Shown here: one piece after another, positions 26,275 to 34,854 of the stretch
How the letters are laid out: every line of letters starts with the position of its first letter
Position numbering within the stretch: position 1 is the first letter of the stretch
Assembly (NCBI RefSeq): GCF_002843355.2
Contig: NZ_PJAI02000019.1
Span: 1 to 64,000, forward strand
Reading direction: 5' to 3'
Source: Colwellia echini
GTDB lineage: Bacteria > Pseudomonadota > Gammaproteobacteria > Enterobacterales > Alteromonadaceae
Length of the DNA: 64,000 bases
Notes under the pieces: generated by a model
Told to the model about the DNA's origin: nothing
Databases searched by the model: none
Seen by the model: the letters and a program-made list of their open reading frames with translations, nothing else
Position numbers and translations under genes: made by a program

Positions 26275-26309
26275 TAACGTTTACGTTAATTTATTACCGA
26301 ATAGGTAAT
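26275..26309. promoter_or_regulatory. Two adjacent perfect dyads between sbcB and its divergent neighbour
   Basis: TAACGT-TT-ACGTTA (26275-26288) and ATTACC-GAATA-GGTAAT (26293-26309) stand 4 bp apart in the divergent promoter gap. They look like operators, but no regulator can be assigned. Confidence 0.4.
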
Positions 26310-26429
26310 GTTTTATTATCGCTTTGCTCTGCATGGTAAGCAACCATGAATTGAGAAAAGTATTGATTTTACTTAGTATTAATCATGTAATAAGCTTAGT
26401 GAAATACGGTAGATAAGAATATATAAAGT

Positions 26430-26972
26430 ATGAGTAATATTGGTTTTGGTGATCGTGATTTTAACTTTGCAGTATATATAGCCAACAAACCCAGCATGAG
26501 GGAATATCAACATTTAACCAAAGTAATGCCACTATGCAGAGGTGAAATAAACGTAATCAATCAATCTTGTGGCAATGGTTGGCGTAAAGTGTTTAATGTT
26601 TACGCAAAGTTACTTTATACGTTAGACCCACAAGTTTTTGATTTTTCAATAAAAGCACCAATATGGCAAGACTATAGGGATAACCACTTATTACAAGAAG
26701 GTAGTAAAACAGCATTGCTATTTTCATCACCGCAATTAAGTAAGTCAACATCTAAAAATGATATGCTACATATTATCTGTGGTAAAAGTCACGCTAAGGC
26801 ATTGATAAATAAAGGGAAATTAAAAGTCAACCTAGATTGGCTTGATAATGAGTTTGCAATAGATAGAAAAAATAAAGTAATTGTTTGTCCTTATTTTGAC
26901 TATAGACAATTGAGTAACATAAAAATTGAAAGTTTAGCTAGGCTATTACTTACTTTAAAATCTACGTTGTAA
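26430..26972 (+). CDS. Uncharacterised protein (DUF6942-like)
   Basis: A 180-residue soluble protein without signal peptide or membrane segment. It resembles a small family of marine gammaproteobacterial proteins usually annotated as DUF6942, recalled from its length and the IANKPSMREYQHL and NGWRKVFNVYAKLLY segments; this was not checked by search. A conserved-looking stretch IICGKSHAKAL lies near residue 115. It is divergent from sbcB and followed by a strong hairpin, so it forms a single-gene unit. The function is unknown. Confidence 0.7.
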   Translation: MSNIGFGDRDFNFAVYIANKPSMREYQHLTKVMPLCRGEINVINQSCGNGWRKVFNVYAKLLYTLDPQVFDFSIKAPIWQDYRDNHLLQEGSKTALLFSSPQLSKSTSKNDMLHIICGKSHAKALINKGKLKVNLDWLDNEFAIDRKNKVIVCPYFDYRQLSNIKIESLARLLLTLKSTL

Positions 26973-26976
26973 ACAC

Positions 26977-27018
26977 AAATAAACCTTACAATTAATAGCT
27001 TAATTTTAAGGTTTATTT
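26977..27018. terminator. Long AT-rich hairpin after the uncharacterised gene
   Basis: A 19-bp stem with one mismatch (26977-26995 with 27000-27018) and a 4-nt loop TAGC, starting 5 bp after the stop codon. It acts plausibly as a terminator. Confidence 0.75.
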
Positions 27019-27073
27019 AAAGCCTAATGTTACCTTGAGGAGACTTACGCTTTAACTTTGCTAAGAATCTTCG

Positions 27074-27079
27074 TATAAT
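27074..27079 (+). promoter_or_regulatory. Likely -10 element of wzz
   Basis: A perfect TATAAT 65 bp before the wzz start. The -35 at 17 bp upstream (TTTAAC) is weak. No JUMPStart or ops element was found here. Confidence 0.4.
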
Positions 27080-27144
27080 GCGGCAAATTTATTGTTGAAC
27101 GATAAATAAATTCATTTAACAAAATCCAGCCGGACGGGTGACAA

Positions 27145-28167
27145 GTGTCAAAATCAGTAGATAATCCCCATGAATTACCAAATGATGTTAATACACAACT
27201 TTTGCAACAACAATTACTTCAGCAACAATTATTACTTCAAAATTCTCAAAATTCATTTAACGAAGATGATGAAATAGATTTAGCTGAGTTATGGCGTGCA
27301 ATTTGGGCTGGTAAATTTACTATTATTATCATTAGCATGTTGTTTGCTGTAGCCTCAGTGTTTTTTGCATTATCCCAACCAAATATTTATAAAGCATCAG
27401 CAATTTTAGCGCCAGCTTCAGATGATTCTGGTGCCGGCGGTTTAGGCGCTTTAGCAGGTCAGTTTGGTGGTTTAGCCAGCATGGCAGGAATTAGTCTTGG
27501 CGGTGGAGGAGGGGTTGATAAAACAGCCCTGGCTTTAGAAATTTTAAAATCCCGATCCTTTATAGAATCTTTTATAGCTAAACATGATTTATTAGTACCA
27601 TTAATGGCTTCAAAAAAGTGGGATATGGAAAGTGACACATTAGTTTTAAATGATGAAATTTTTAACAAAGAAACAGGACTTTGGGTACGGGAAGTTAAAG
27701 CACCTAAAAAACCAGAGCCTTCATCATGGGAAGCTTTTCAAGAATTTACTGATTTAGTCACTATCTCACAAGACAAAGCTACATCAATGGTGACACTTGA
27801 ACTTGAGTTTTTTTCACCTGTCATAGCACAACAATGGTTAACTTGGTTAATTCAAGATATTAATGAGTTTATGCGTGAGCAAGATAATATAGAGGCACAA
27901 GCGTCAATAGATTATTTAACGGAGCAGTTAGCGAATATTAAATTAGCGACTATGGAAACAGTGTTTTATCAATTGATTGAAGAGCAAACTAAAAACATGA
28001 TGTTAACCATGGTCAAGAAAGAGTATGTTCTTAAAACTATCGATCCACCGCAGGTTCCAGACACAAAAGACAAGCCTAAGCGCGCGTTAATTGTAGTATT
28101 AGGAACTATGCTGGGCGGTATACTTTCTATATTAATTGTATTGGTACGTTACTTTACTAAAAAGTAA
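27145..28167 (+). CDS. wzz: Wzz/FepE/Etk-type polysaccharide chain-length regulator
   Basis: A 340-residue inner-membrane protein with a GTG start. It has an unusual N-terminal Gln/Leu-rich cytoplasmic stretch (residues about 18-35), then EIDLAELWRAIWAG, the first helix (TIIIISMLFAVASVFFAL), a periplasmic domain with a Gly-rich loop (residues about 95-130) and a coiled coil, and the last helix preceded by the Pro-rich IDPPQVPDTKDKPKRA. Wzz proteins set O-antigen length in Wzy-dependent assembly. It precedes wecA and the O-antigen cassette. Confidence 0.9.
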   Translation: MSKSVDNPHELPNDVNTQLLQQQLLQQQLLLQNSQNSFNEDDEIDLAELWRAIWAGKFTIIIISMLFAVASVFFALSQPNIYKASAILAPASDDSGAGGLGALAGQFGGLASMAGISLGGGGGVDKTALALEILKSRSFIESFIAKHDLLVPLMASKKWDMESDTLVLNDEIFNKETGLWVREVKAPKKPEPSSWEAFQEFTDLVTISQDKATSMVTLELEFFSPVIAQQWLTWLIQDINEFMREQDNIEAQASIDYLTEQLANIKLATMETVFYQLIEEQTKNMMLTMVKKEYVLKTIDPPQVPDTKDKPKRALIVVLGTMLGGILSILIVLVRYFTKK

Positions 28168-28507
28168 AAAACCAACTCAATTGTAAGCATACTTTTAAGC
28201 TGTAGAAACTTAAGTTTTAGTAAAATAGAAAGCTTAAAGTAATTGTTAATGGTCTACTCTAGAATGGTTTTCTCTAACTAATATTGTTACAAAATCATGA
28301 CACTAAAAATAAATTTTTACTGCAATAGTGCAAAGACTCAAGTATAATTAGCGCAAATAGTAGGTTTAGATAATCCTAAGTTAATATTTAATTAGCTTAA
28401 TAACCACATCAAAAGTGTTAGATGCAAACAGTTTCTTTTAGCATACACCACTTAATAAATTATATTGAGTCGCTTAGAATAGCGCATTACGTTACCGGAA
28501 CTTAACT
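28168..28507. other. 340-bp gap between wzz and wecA
   Basis: No gene supported. A perfect TATAAT at 28343-28348 could be a -10 for wecA, although no good -35 stands 16-18 bp before it. No clear terminator follows wzz. Confidence 0.4.
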
Positions 28508-29554
28508 ATGTATATTATTGCTACAGCCGTGACCGCATTTGTATTTGCGTTTATAGCAATTAAATTTTTCAACCCTGTAGCAATAGAAATAGGCTTAGTT
28601 GATAAACCATCAGAGCGTAAACAACACGCCGGACATATCCCTCTTATTGGCGGCATTTCAATTTTTCTTGCCGTACTTGCTGCTAGCCTTTTATGGTTAC
28701 CTGATACCTTAGAACTTAGAATGTACCTTATAGCATCAGCGATGATGGTATTTATTGGTGCACTTGATGATAAATTTGATCTACGTGTACGTATACGTAT
28801 TGTAGGGCAAATTATCATTGCCAGTTTAATGATTTATGGTGTTGGCGGTTATATTTCAAATCTAGGTGATTTATTCGGTTTAGGTGATGTCACCTTAGGC
28901 CCTTTTGGTATTATATTTACTTATATAGGTATTATCGTTGTAATTAATGCTTATAACATGATCGATGGTATTGATGGCTTAATAGGTAGTTTAAGTATCA
29001 ATACTTTTACCTCTATTGCCATTTTGTTTATTATGAGCGGCCAAACGAATTATATAAGTTACCCCTTGGTACTAGCGACTGCAACACTACCGTATTTAAT
29101 GTTTAACTTAGGTTTATTTAAAAAGTTATTTAATAAGAATACCCAAAAGATATTCATGGGGGATGCTGGTAGTATGTTTGTTGGCTTAAGTGTTATCTGG
29201 TTATTAATTATGGGAACACAAGGTGAACAAGCATCTTTTCGACCTGTAACCGCTTTATGGATTTGTGCTATTCCGTTAATGGATATGTTAGCTATAGTGG
29301 TCAGACGTTATAGAAACGGTAAATCCCCTTTTAAACCCGATAGAGATCACTTGCATCACATATTACAACGTGTCGGATTAACTTCACAGAAAGCATTGTT
29401 AGTTATTTCGTTTGCTTCTGTTTTAATGTCAATCTTTGGTGTTGTAGGTGAATACTTTAATATTGCTGATACTGTTATGTTAATAGCATTTATTTTTATG
29501 TTTATATGTTATGTAAGTACAATAAAACATCTCATAAAGAATGAAAGCACCTAG
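28508..29554 (+). CDS. wecA: Undecaprenyl-phosphate GlcNAc-1-phosphate transferase WecA
   Basis: A 348-residue polytopic enzyme with about eleven membrane segments. Active-site motifs of the family are present: VDKPSERKQHAGHIPLIGG, GALDDKFDLRVRIR (Asp pair), NAYNMIDGIDGL, FMGDAGSMF and the His motif PDRDHLHHIL. It moves GlcNAc-1-phosphate onto undecaprenyl phosphate and so starts O-antigen or related glycan synthesis. The cassette downstream supplies the further sugars. Confidence 0.94.
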   Translation: MYIIATAVTAFVFAFIAIKFFNPVAIEIGLVDKPSERKQHAGHIPLIGGISIFLAVLAASLLWLPDTLELRMYLIASAMMVFIGALDDKFDLRVRIRIVGQIIIASLMIYGVGGYISNLGDLFGLGDVTLGPFGIIFTYIGIIVVINAYNMIDGIDGLIGSLSINTFTSIAILFIMSGQTNYISYPLVLATATLPYLMFNLGLFKKLFNKNTQKIFMGDAGSMFVGLSVIWLLIMGTQGEQASFRPVTALWICAIPLMDMLAIVVRRYRNGKSPFKPDRDHLHHILQRVGLTSQKALLVISFASVLMSIFGVVGEYFNIADTVMLIAFIFMFICYVSTIKHLIKNEST

Positions 29555-29624
29555 TTTTTATACTTATGTTAGGGGCTATTCGTAATCTTGAATGATATTT
29601 TAGTTGCAAGTTAAAATTCTATAT

Positions 29625-30016
29625 CCTTTATTTATCTTAGCCAAGTAGAAAATATTAATTTACCTGAAGGTGTATTTAAAATTTTCTATAGTGTAGGTGA
29701 CTTTAAGTTAGCAATTGGATTTGTTGTATGGAAATGAAATATCACAATACTTTATATGCTAAGTAGAAATAACATCCCGCTTTAACCTGGGAAGTAGGCT
29801 TTAGAGCTAGATAATTAGCTAGAACAATTTGGACGGATTTAGATATTTTAATACTGCGCGGTTCAATCAGCCAAGATTATGTCGAGTTGTAAGTTTCAAC
29901 GTCATTAATTTACCATCGACATAAATCATGAAGCAAAGAACTTGGTGAACGGTGATATGGGTATTTCAAAAGTTTCTTTAGTTGAGCTAACTATGTCTGA
30001 CAGAGTTTTAGGCTAA
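29625..30016 (+). pseudogene. Possible decayed gene between wecA and the O-antigen cassette
   Basis: No intact frame is present, but protein-like stretches follow one another in changing frames: IYLSQVENINLPEGVFKIFY near 29636, HPALTWEVGFRAR and IWTDLDILILRGSISQDY near 29774-29885, VVSFNVINLPST near 29890, then a one-base shift into IDINHEAKNLVNGDMGISK ending at a stop at 30014-30016. Reading across the shifts gives a smooth sequence, which suggests frameshift decay. The original family was not recognised. Confidence 0.35.
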
Positions 30017-30087
30017 AGACTAATCTTTACAACAGTAAGATAATTAGGATAGATGTTATAAAGGAATAGTTCGAGCATTACTTTGAA

Positions 30088-30110
30088 TGGTAGCTGTTTA
30101 TTTTAGAGGT
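30088..30110 (+). promoter_or_regulatory. JUMPStart-like element before the polysaccharide cassette
   Basis: TGGTAGCTGTT (30088-30098) matches eleven consecutive bases of the JUMPStart element found ahead of O-antigen and capsule operons. The following part, including the ops core GGCGGTAGCG, is degenerate here (AGAGGTTAAAG). It lies 108 bp before the flippase gene. RfaH recruitment is therefore possible but weakened. Confidence 0.5.
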
Positions 30111-30205
30111 TAAAGTACAGACCCAATGACTTCATTTTTTACATGTGTTTATAAGTATAGCCTTATTTGTCTTTTCAAACTCAATAATTTGTAAGGCTTT
30201 GTATT

Positions 30206-31447
30206 ATGTCAAAAAGTTTGAATAAAACTATTTTGATCGCAACTTTAAATGGTTTGTCACTAGTTTCGACTCTCATGGTTCAACTCTTATTCGTCAAAGA
30301 GGTCGAATCTGATTCTTTTAGTGATAATATTTTTCTAATGAGCTCTTTAGGGATGTTTGTTATTTCAATTTTTTCATCAACGCTCGGGGTGTATTTAATT
30401 GAAAATTTCTCTAAGATTAAAGATGAAGAATTGAATGTACATGTATTTCAAATATATAAAAAGTTATGGGCATACCTTTTATTTGCAGTAATTTTAATGC
30501 TTGCATTTTGTTTGTATTTATCTTTTAAGTCTAATATAAATTTGATGGTTTTAAGTGTGCATGTATTGGTACCTATTTTCATATTTCACAGTTCCATCAT
30601 TACAGCGATAATGTATTCAAGAGGAAGAATACTTACAGTTGAAGTTGTTAATTTTATTGGTGCAATTATTCCTGTTGTTATTTTAATTTCAAATAGTAAC
30701 GGCTTAGGGGATGTTCTGCTTTCACTGATACTTATATTGAAAGCATTCATTTGTTTAATATTGTTTCAGATGGTTATTATAAAGAAGAAATATTTTAGTT
30801 CGAAGAAATTAAATATTTCGTTTGTAAATAGCCTTGATGGTGAAGCAAGAAAAGTATTGAAAACATCAATGCTGTTTAAGTCTGAGAGCTTTATAGATAA
30901 GTTTGTTGTTTCCTTTATGCCTGATGGTATGTTGACTTTGTTCCATCTTCTAACTTCAATTGCAAATGGTGTAATGTCTATATATTCCAAAGTAGTTACT
31001 ATTCCACTAAGTTATTCAGTAAGTATAAATAAAGCGGATTATAAATTAAAACTTTACTCTGCTTTAAATACTTGGCGAATCATGGTGTATTCTTTGATTG
31101 GTATAATTATAATTGTATTTGTACTTGTTTTTAGTTTTAAAATAACGTTTGTTGATAATGATATTATCGGCTATTACTCTATTTTAGTAGATAATATATT
31201 TATGGTTTCCGCTTTACTTCTAGCTTATATATTCATGGCTAAAAATCAAATTTATTCTGTGTTGCTATATTCTAGAGGTTTACCTATAAAAGCTATTGAA
31301 GTGGGGATGGTTTCATTTTTTATAAATGTCACACAGAAAATTGTGTTGTTTTTATTGTTTTCAATCTCTGGTTTTTATTTGGCTTATGTATTAGGTCAGT
31401 TTGTTACTTTGAAATTGTTTGAAAATAAGGTTAAATCAAATGTTTAA
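30206..31447 (+). CDS. wzx: Polysaccharide flippase (Wzx-like)
   Basis: A 413-residue protein of about twelve hydrophobic segments with few charged residues between them, the layout of MOP-superfamily lipid-linked oligosaccharide flippases. GTAAGGC precedes the ATG. It starts the AT-rich cassette and overlaps the next gene by 8 bp. Its role would be to flip undecaprenyl-PP-linked repeat units to the periplasm. The Wzx assignment rests on topology and context, as such proteins share little sequence. Confidence 0.75.
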   Translation: MSKSLNKTILIATLNGLSLVSTLMVQLLFVKEVESDSFSDNIFLMSSLGMFVISIFSSTLGVYLIENFSKIKDEELNVHVFQIYKKLWAYLLFAVILMLAFCLYLSFKSNINLMVLSVHVLVPIFIFHSSIITAIMYSRGRILTVEVVNFIGAIIPVVILISNSNGLGDVLLSLILILKAFICLILFQMVIIKKKYFSSKKLNISFVNSLDGEARKVLKTSMLFKSESFIDKFVVSFMPDGMLTLFHLLTSIANGVMSIYSKVVTIPLSYSVSINKADYKLKLYSALNTWRIMVYSLIGIIIIVFVLVFSFKITFVDNDIIGYYSILVDNIFMVSALLLAYIFMAKNQIYSVLLYSRGLPIKAIEVGMVSFFINVTQKIVLFLLFSISGFYLAYVLGQFVTLKLFENKVKSNV

Positions 31448-32504
31448 GGTTTTATCTTTTACCTCTGGTCGTCATACTCCTAGCTCTTACTATAGAATAC
31501 GTCAGTATATAGGTTTACTCAGAAATAACGGGGTTATTGTCAATGACTATTATCCTGTTGTTGATAAAAACGCCCCCATACCTATTATAAAACATAAAAT
31601 AGGTTATAAAATTATATTTCCTATTGCTTTGTTATGGTTTGCTATAAAGTTAATGTTTCGAATTCCAGCCTTACTCAATATAAGTAAGCACGATGTGCTT
31701 TGGCTGAATAGAGAGTTATTACCAGGCATACCTTCAATTGAATTTCTATTTAGTAAACCTTATATTTTTGATTTTGATGACGCTATTTGGCTATCGAAGC
31801 CGATGGGGAATATTGCCTTTGAAACAATAGTTAAAAATGCAGCTGTAGTTGTTGCAGGTAATGATTATTTAGGTGCAAAGGCTAGAGAATATAATAATAA
31901 TGTTGAGGTGTTACCAACAGGTGTTGATATTGAAAAAATATACCCATTAAAAAACAATAGAACTATGGAGGGACTCACATTTGGCTGGGTTGGCACAAAT
32001 GTTAACTTTAAATATTTATACAATATTGAAGCAGAATTATATGATTTTTTTTCTAAAAATAATTGTGTGCTCTTAATAGTTTCAAGTAATAAGCCTAATT
32101 TTTTTCATTTAAGAGAAGGTGTCCATTGGAAGTTTAGGTTATGGAAACTTGAAGACGAAAATGAATTCTTGAATTCGTTTGATGTTGGAATAATGCCTTT
32201 AGAAAATAATGAATGGGAAGAAGGGAAGTGTTCTTTTAAAATGTTACAATATATGGCCGCCGCTAAGCCTGTCATTGTAAGTCCTGTTGGTATGAACAAG
32301 TCAGTGCTTTCGATGGGGAATATTGGTTTCTCAGCAAAAGATGGCGAATGGACTAAGTGTTGCAGCAAATTTTTAGATCCTATTTTAAGGGCTGAAATGG
32401 GTCTAGAAGCCCGAGAGGTTATTGAACAAAATTTTTCCACTCAAGCTATATCAATAAAGTATGCAAATATTATCAAAAAGGTTTGTGAAGATTATGCAAG
32501 TTAA
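31440..32504 (+). CDS. Glycosyltransferase (GT-B fold)
   Basis: A 354-residue glycosyltransferase. The ATG at 31440 (MFKVLSFTSGRHTPSSYY) overlaps the flippase stop; an in-frame codon seven residues earlier is less likely. The C-terminal half has FGWVGTNVNFKYL and the nucleotide-sugar motif EGKCSFKMLQYMAAAKPVIVS, with the acidic residues replaced by KCSFK as in some GT4-like enzymes. Donor and acceptor sugars cannot be told. Confidence 0.8.
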   Translation: MFKVLSFTSGRHTPSSYYRIRQYIGLLRNNGVIVNDYYPVVDKNAPIPIIKHKIGYKIIFPIALLWFAIKLMFRIPALLNISKHDVLWLNRELLPGIPSIEFLFSKPYIFDFDDAIWLSKPMGNIAFETIVKNAAVVVAGNDYLGAKAREYNNNVEVLPTGVDIEKIYPLKNNRTMEGLTFGWVGTNVNFKYLYNIEAELYDFFSKNNCVLLIVSSNKPNFFHLREGVHWKFRLWKLEDENEFLNSFDVGIMPLENNEWEEGKCSFKMLQYMAAAKPVIVSPVGMNKSVLSMGNIGFSAKDGEWTKCCSKFLDPILRAEMGLEAREVIEQNFSTQAISIKYANIIKKVCEDYAS

Positions 32505-33582
32505 AATGGTTTTAAATAGATATTATCCTATGATTGGGGGGGCGGAAAGACAAGCTAGGATCTTAAGTTTAGAGTTATTAAAGCAAGGGGTTACACCTAG
32601 TATTATTACACAAAAGCATGATTCTAAGTTATTGTCGACAGAATTAATCGATGGGATAAAGGTTACTAGGTATTCATCAGGTGTAATGTTTTATTGTATG
32701 TTGTTTATTGCTTTAATTAAGGATCGTAATAATGTAGATGTCATTCATTGTCATAACATTTCAATTACATCTTTTGTTTGTTCTTTAGCTTCTCTATTTA
32801 TAAGGTGTCCTCTTGTTTTAAAGCTAACTGTAGCAGGGGAATTAACAGAATTACTTGAGCCTACATTAAAAGGGCTTAAACCAAGATTAAAGTCGATATT
32901 AATCAAATATACTGTTAAGCGGGCAACAATAATAGCTTTAACACAAGAAGGTATAAAAGAATTAGAAGCACATAAAATAAGTGCCTATACCCATATACCC
33001 AATGGTGTATCACTTGAATTAAGAGACCTTGTAGTGCAGAGTAATAAACTACAAAAAATTAAAAGTTATCGTACCTTTGGCTTTTTAGGCCGTTTTTCTG
33101 CTCAAAAAGGTATTGAAGTCTTATTGAAAGCTTTTAGTCAGTCCATTACTGAAAATAAACTTATTTTGATGGGGTCGTCTCATCTTCAAGAAAGCACGGT
33201 TATAGATGAAGAAATATTAAAGTTTAAAAAATTACTAGGTGATAGATTGGTAGTATTAGAGCCGGAAAATCCACCGTTAAAATTTTACAATATGATTGAT
33301 TGTTTTGTTTCAACATCTAAGTTTGAAGGGATGCCAAATTGTGTTTTAGAAGCTTTGTCATTAAATATACCTTGTGTGTTAAGCCCTATACCTCCACATA
33401 AGGAGATATCTGATAGTTGTAATGCACCTGAAATAAAAATATATAAAACTAATGAAGAATTAATTAGTATATTCGAGCACTCTGACTTAGTGTTATCTGA
33501 GAATGAATTACTTCCTGAAAAGTATAATATTGAGAATGTAGCTTATAAATATAAGTTTCTATACGAGCAACTTATAGGTTAA
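32494..33582 (+). CDS. Glycosyltransferase family 4
   Basis: A 362-residue GT4 enzyme. The N-terminal motif YYPMIGGAERQARILSLEL, the linker HIPNGVSLE, TFGFLGRFSAQKGIEVLLKA and EGMPNCVLEALSLNIPCV (E-x7-E) are typical. The start at 32494 overlaps the preceding gene by 11 bp; an ATG eleven codons upstream lies deep within that gene. It adds one sugar to the repeat unit in the cytoplasm. Confidence 0.87.
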   Translation: MQVKMVLNRYYPMIGGAERQARILSLELLKQGVTPSIITQKHDSKLLSTELIDGIKVTRYSSGVMFYCMLFIALIKDRNNVDVIHCHNISITSFVCSLASLFIRCPLVLKLTVAGELTELLEPTLKGLKPRLKSILIKYTVKRATIIALTQEGIKELEAHKISAYTHIPNGVSLELRDLVVQSNKLQKIKSYRTFGFLGRFSAQKGIEVLLKAFSQSITENKLILMGSSHLQESTVIDEEILKFKKLLGDRLVVLEPENPPLKFYNMIDCFVSTSKFEGMPNCVLEALSLNIPCVLSPIPPHKEISDSCNAPEIKIYKTNEELISIFEHSDLVLSENELLPEKYNIENVAYKYKFLYEQLIG

Positions 33583-33588
33583 TTAAAA

Positions 33589-34854
33589 GTGGTCACACTT
33601 AGTTTCATTCTATGGTTTTCTGTTTTTTCCGGGACTTATACTTTTGGTGGGGTATCAATTTACCCACCTTTATTAATTAGTATATTTGGTTATTTAATAA
33701 TCGGACTAAAACCTAAAATAAAAAATCGTTTGTTTTCTAGTTTATTTGTTAAAATAACTTTGTTAATGACTTTGTTGTTAATTATCCTTGTCTGTGTTTC
33801 AAGTTTAGTTAATAACTCAGAGTCAGTTGTTGTTTTTGTAATGTTTCGCTACATACTTAAATCGATTTTAATTCCTTTAGGGTGCAGTTTTGTCATACTG
33901 CATTATATAAATAATTTAGGTCTGAAAAAATTTTATTATAGTATCATTACGATGTTGTTCTTGCAGTTAAGCTTGACTACTATGCAAATTACTATTCCAG
34001 AAGTTAGGCACTTTTTATTGTCTATAATTCATCTAGAAGAAAACTGGTTAGCACTTGCTAACATTGGACATTTTCGCGCTACTGGACTTGCAGGTATTTC
34101 TATTTATGATACTTCTATAGCTTACTCATTCTTTCTACTTCTACTAATTGGCTTATCTAATTCTTCATCTTTTAAGGATAAAGCTTTATGCAGTTTTGGA
34201 ATTTTTTCGTGTTTGATGCTATCAGCTATATCAGGGAGAACAGGTCTTATATTCAGCCTAGCGACATTAGTACTGTTATTAGCTATTTCCAAAAACAGAA
34301 GAACTTATTCATTTTTGCTTTTTATGTTTATAGGGGGAGGGATATTCATTGCGTTGGTATATTTCGGATTAGATGATTTTTTATTTTATACAAAGTTTAT
34401 GTTAGAACCATTATTTATGATAATTTTCCCAGATACGGAAAGTGCTTCATTAAATCAATTGCAAGATGAGTATTTATTCATACCTTGGCATTCAAACCTT
34501 TATATTGGTGATGGTGTTTGGGCTCAACCTAGCATATCAAGAACGCTTGATTATGAATACAGTACTGACTCAGGATTTATACTAGCATTTTTGTCAGTTG
34601 GTATTTTAGGTTTAGTGTACAGCTTCCTTATTCTTCATTTATATTCAGTTACTGTATATTTGCATATAAAGCAATTATCAAATTACTTCTTTGCTTATGT
34701 TGCGTATAGTGTTTTTTTTATCCTCCTTGCGTTTTCTATGCTCAAGGGACCCATTTATTTTTCGGAAAGACTATTTCCGGTAGTGCTTATGGTTGTTATT
34801 TGTAATGAAATTAGAAGAAAAAAACAAGTTGTCAATCCTTATCGTTTTGTATAA
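33589..34854 (+). CDS. wzy: O-antigen polymerase (Wzy-like)
   Basis: A 421-residue membrane protein with a GTG start. About eleven hydrophobic segments and one large periplasmic loop (about residues 265-330, with SASLNQLQDEY and LYIGDGVWAQPS) give the Wzy layout. The segment GHFRATGLAGISIYDTSIAYS before it resembles the ligase/polymerase family signature. It would join repeat units in the periplasm, with Wzz setting the length. Assigned from topology and context. Confidence 0.75.
   Translation: MVTLSFILWFSVFSGTYTFGGVSIYPPLLISIFGYLIIGLKPKIKNRLFSSLFVKITLLMTLLLIILVCVSSLVNNSESVVVFVMFRYILKSILIPLGCSFVILHYINNLGLKKFYYSIITMLFLQLSLTTMQITIPEVRHFLLSIIHLEENWLALANIGHFRATGLAGISIYDTSIAYSFFLLLLIGLSNSSSFKDKALCSFGIFSCLMLSAISGRTGLIFSLATLVLLLAISKNRRTYSFLLFMFIGGGIFIALVYFGLDDFLFYTKFMLEPLFMIIFPDTESASLNQLQDEYLFIPWHSNLYIGDGVWAQPSISRTLDYEYSTDSGFILAFLSVGILGLVYSFLILHLYSVTVYLHIKQLSNYFFAYVAYSVFFILLAFSMLKGPIYFSERLFPVVLMVVICNEIRRKKQVVNPYRFV

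Noticed and set aside
27000-27144. JUMPStart or ops element before wzz
   Set aside because: No stretch matches the core; only a TATAAT was found.
28492-28818. 108-residue minus-strand frame at the start of wecA
   Set aside because: Antisense to the conserved wecA N-terminus and without a ribosome site.
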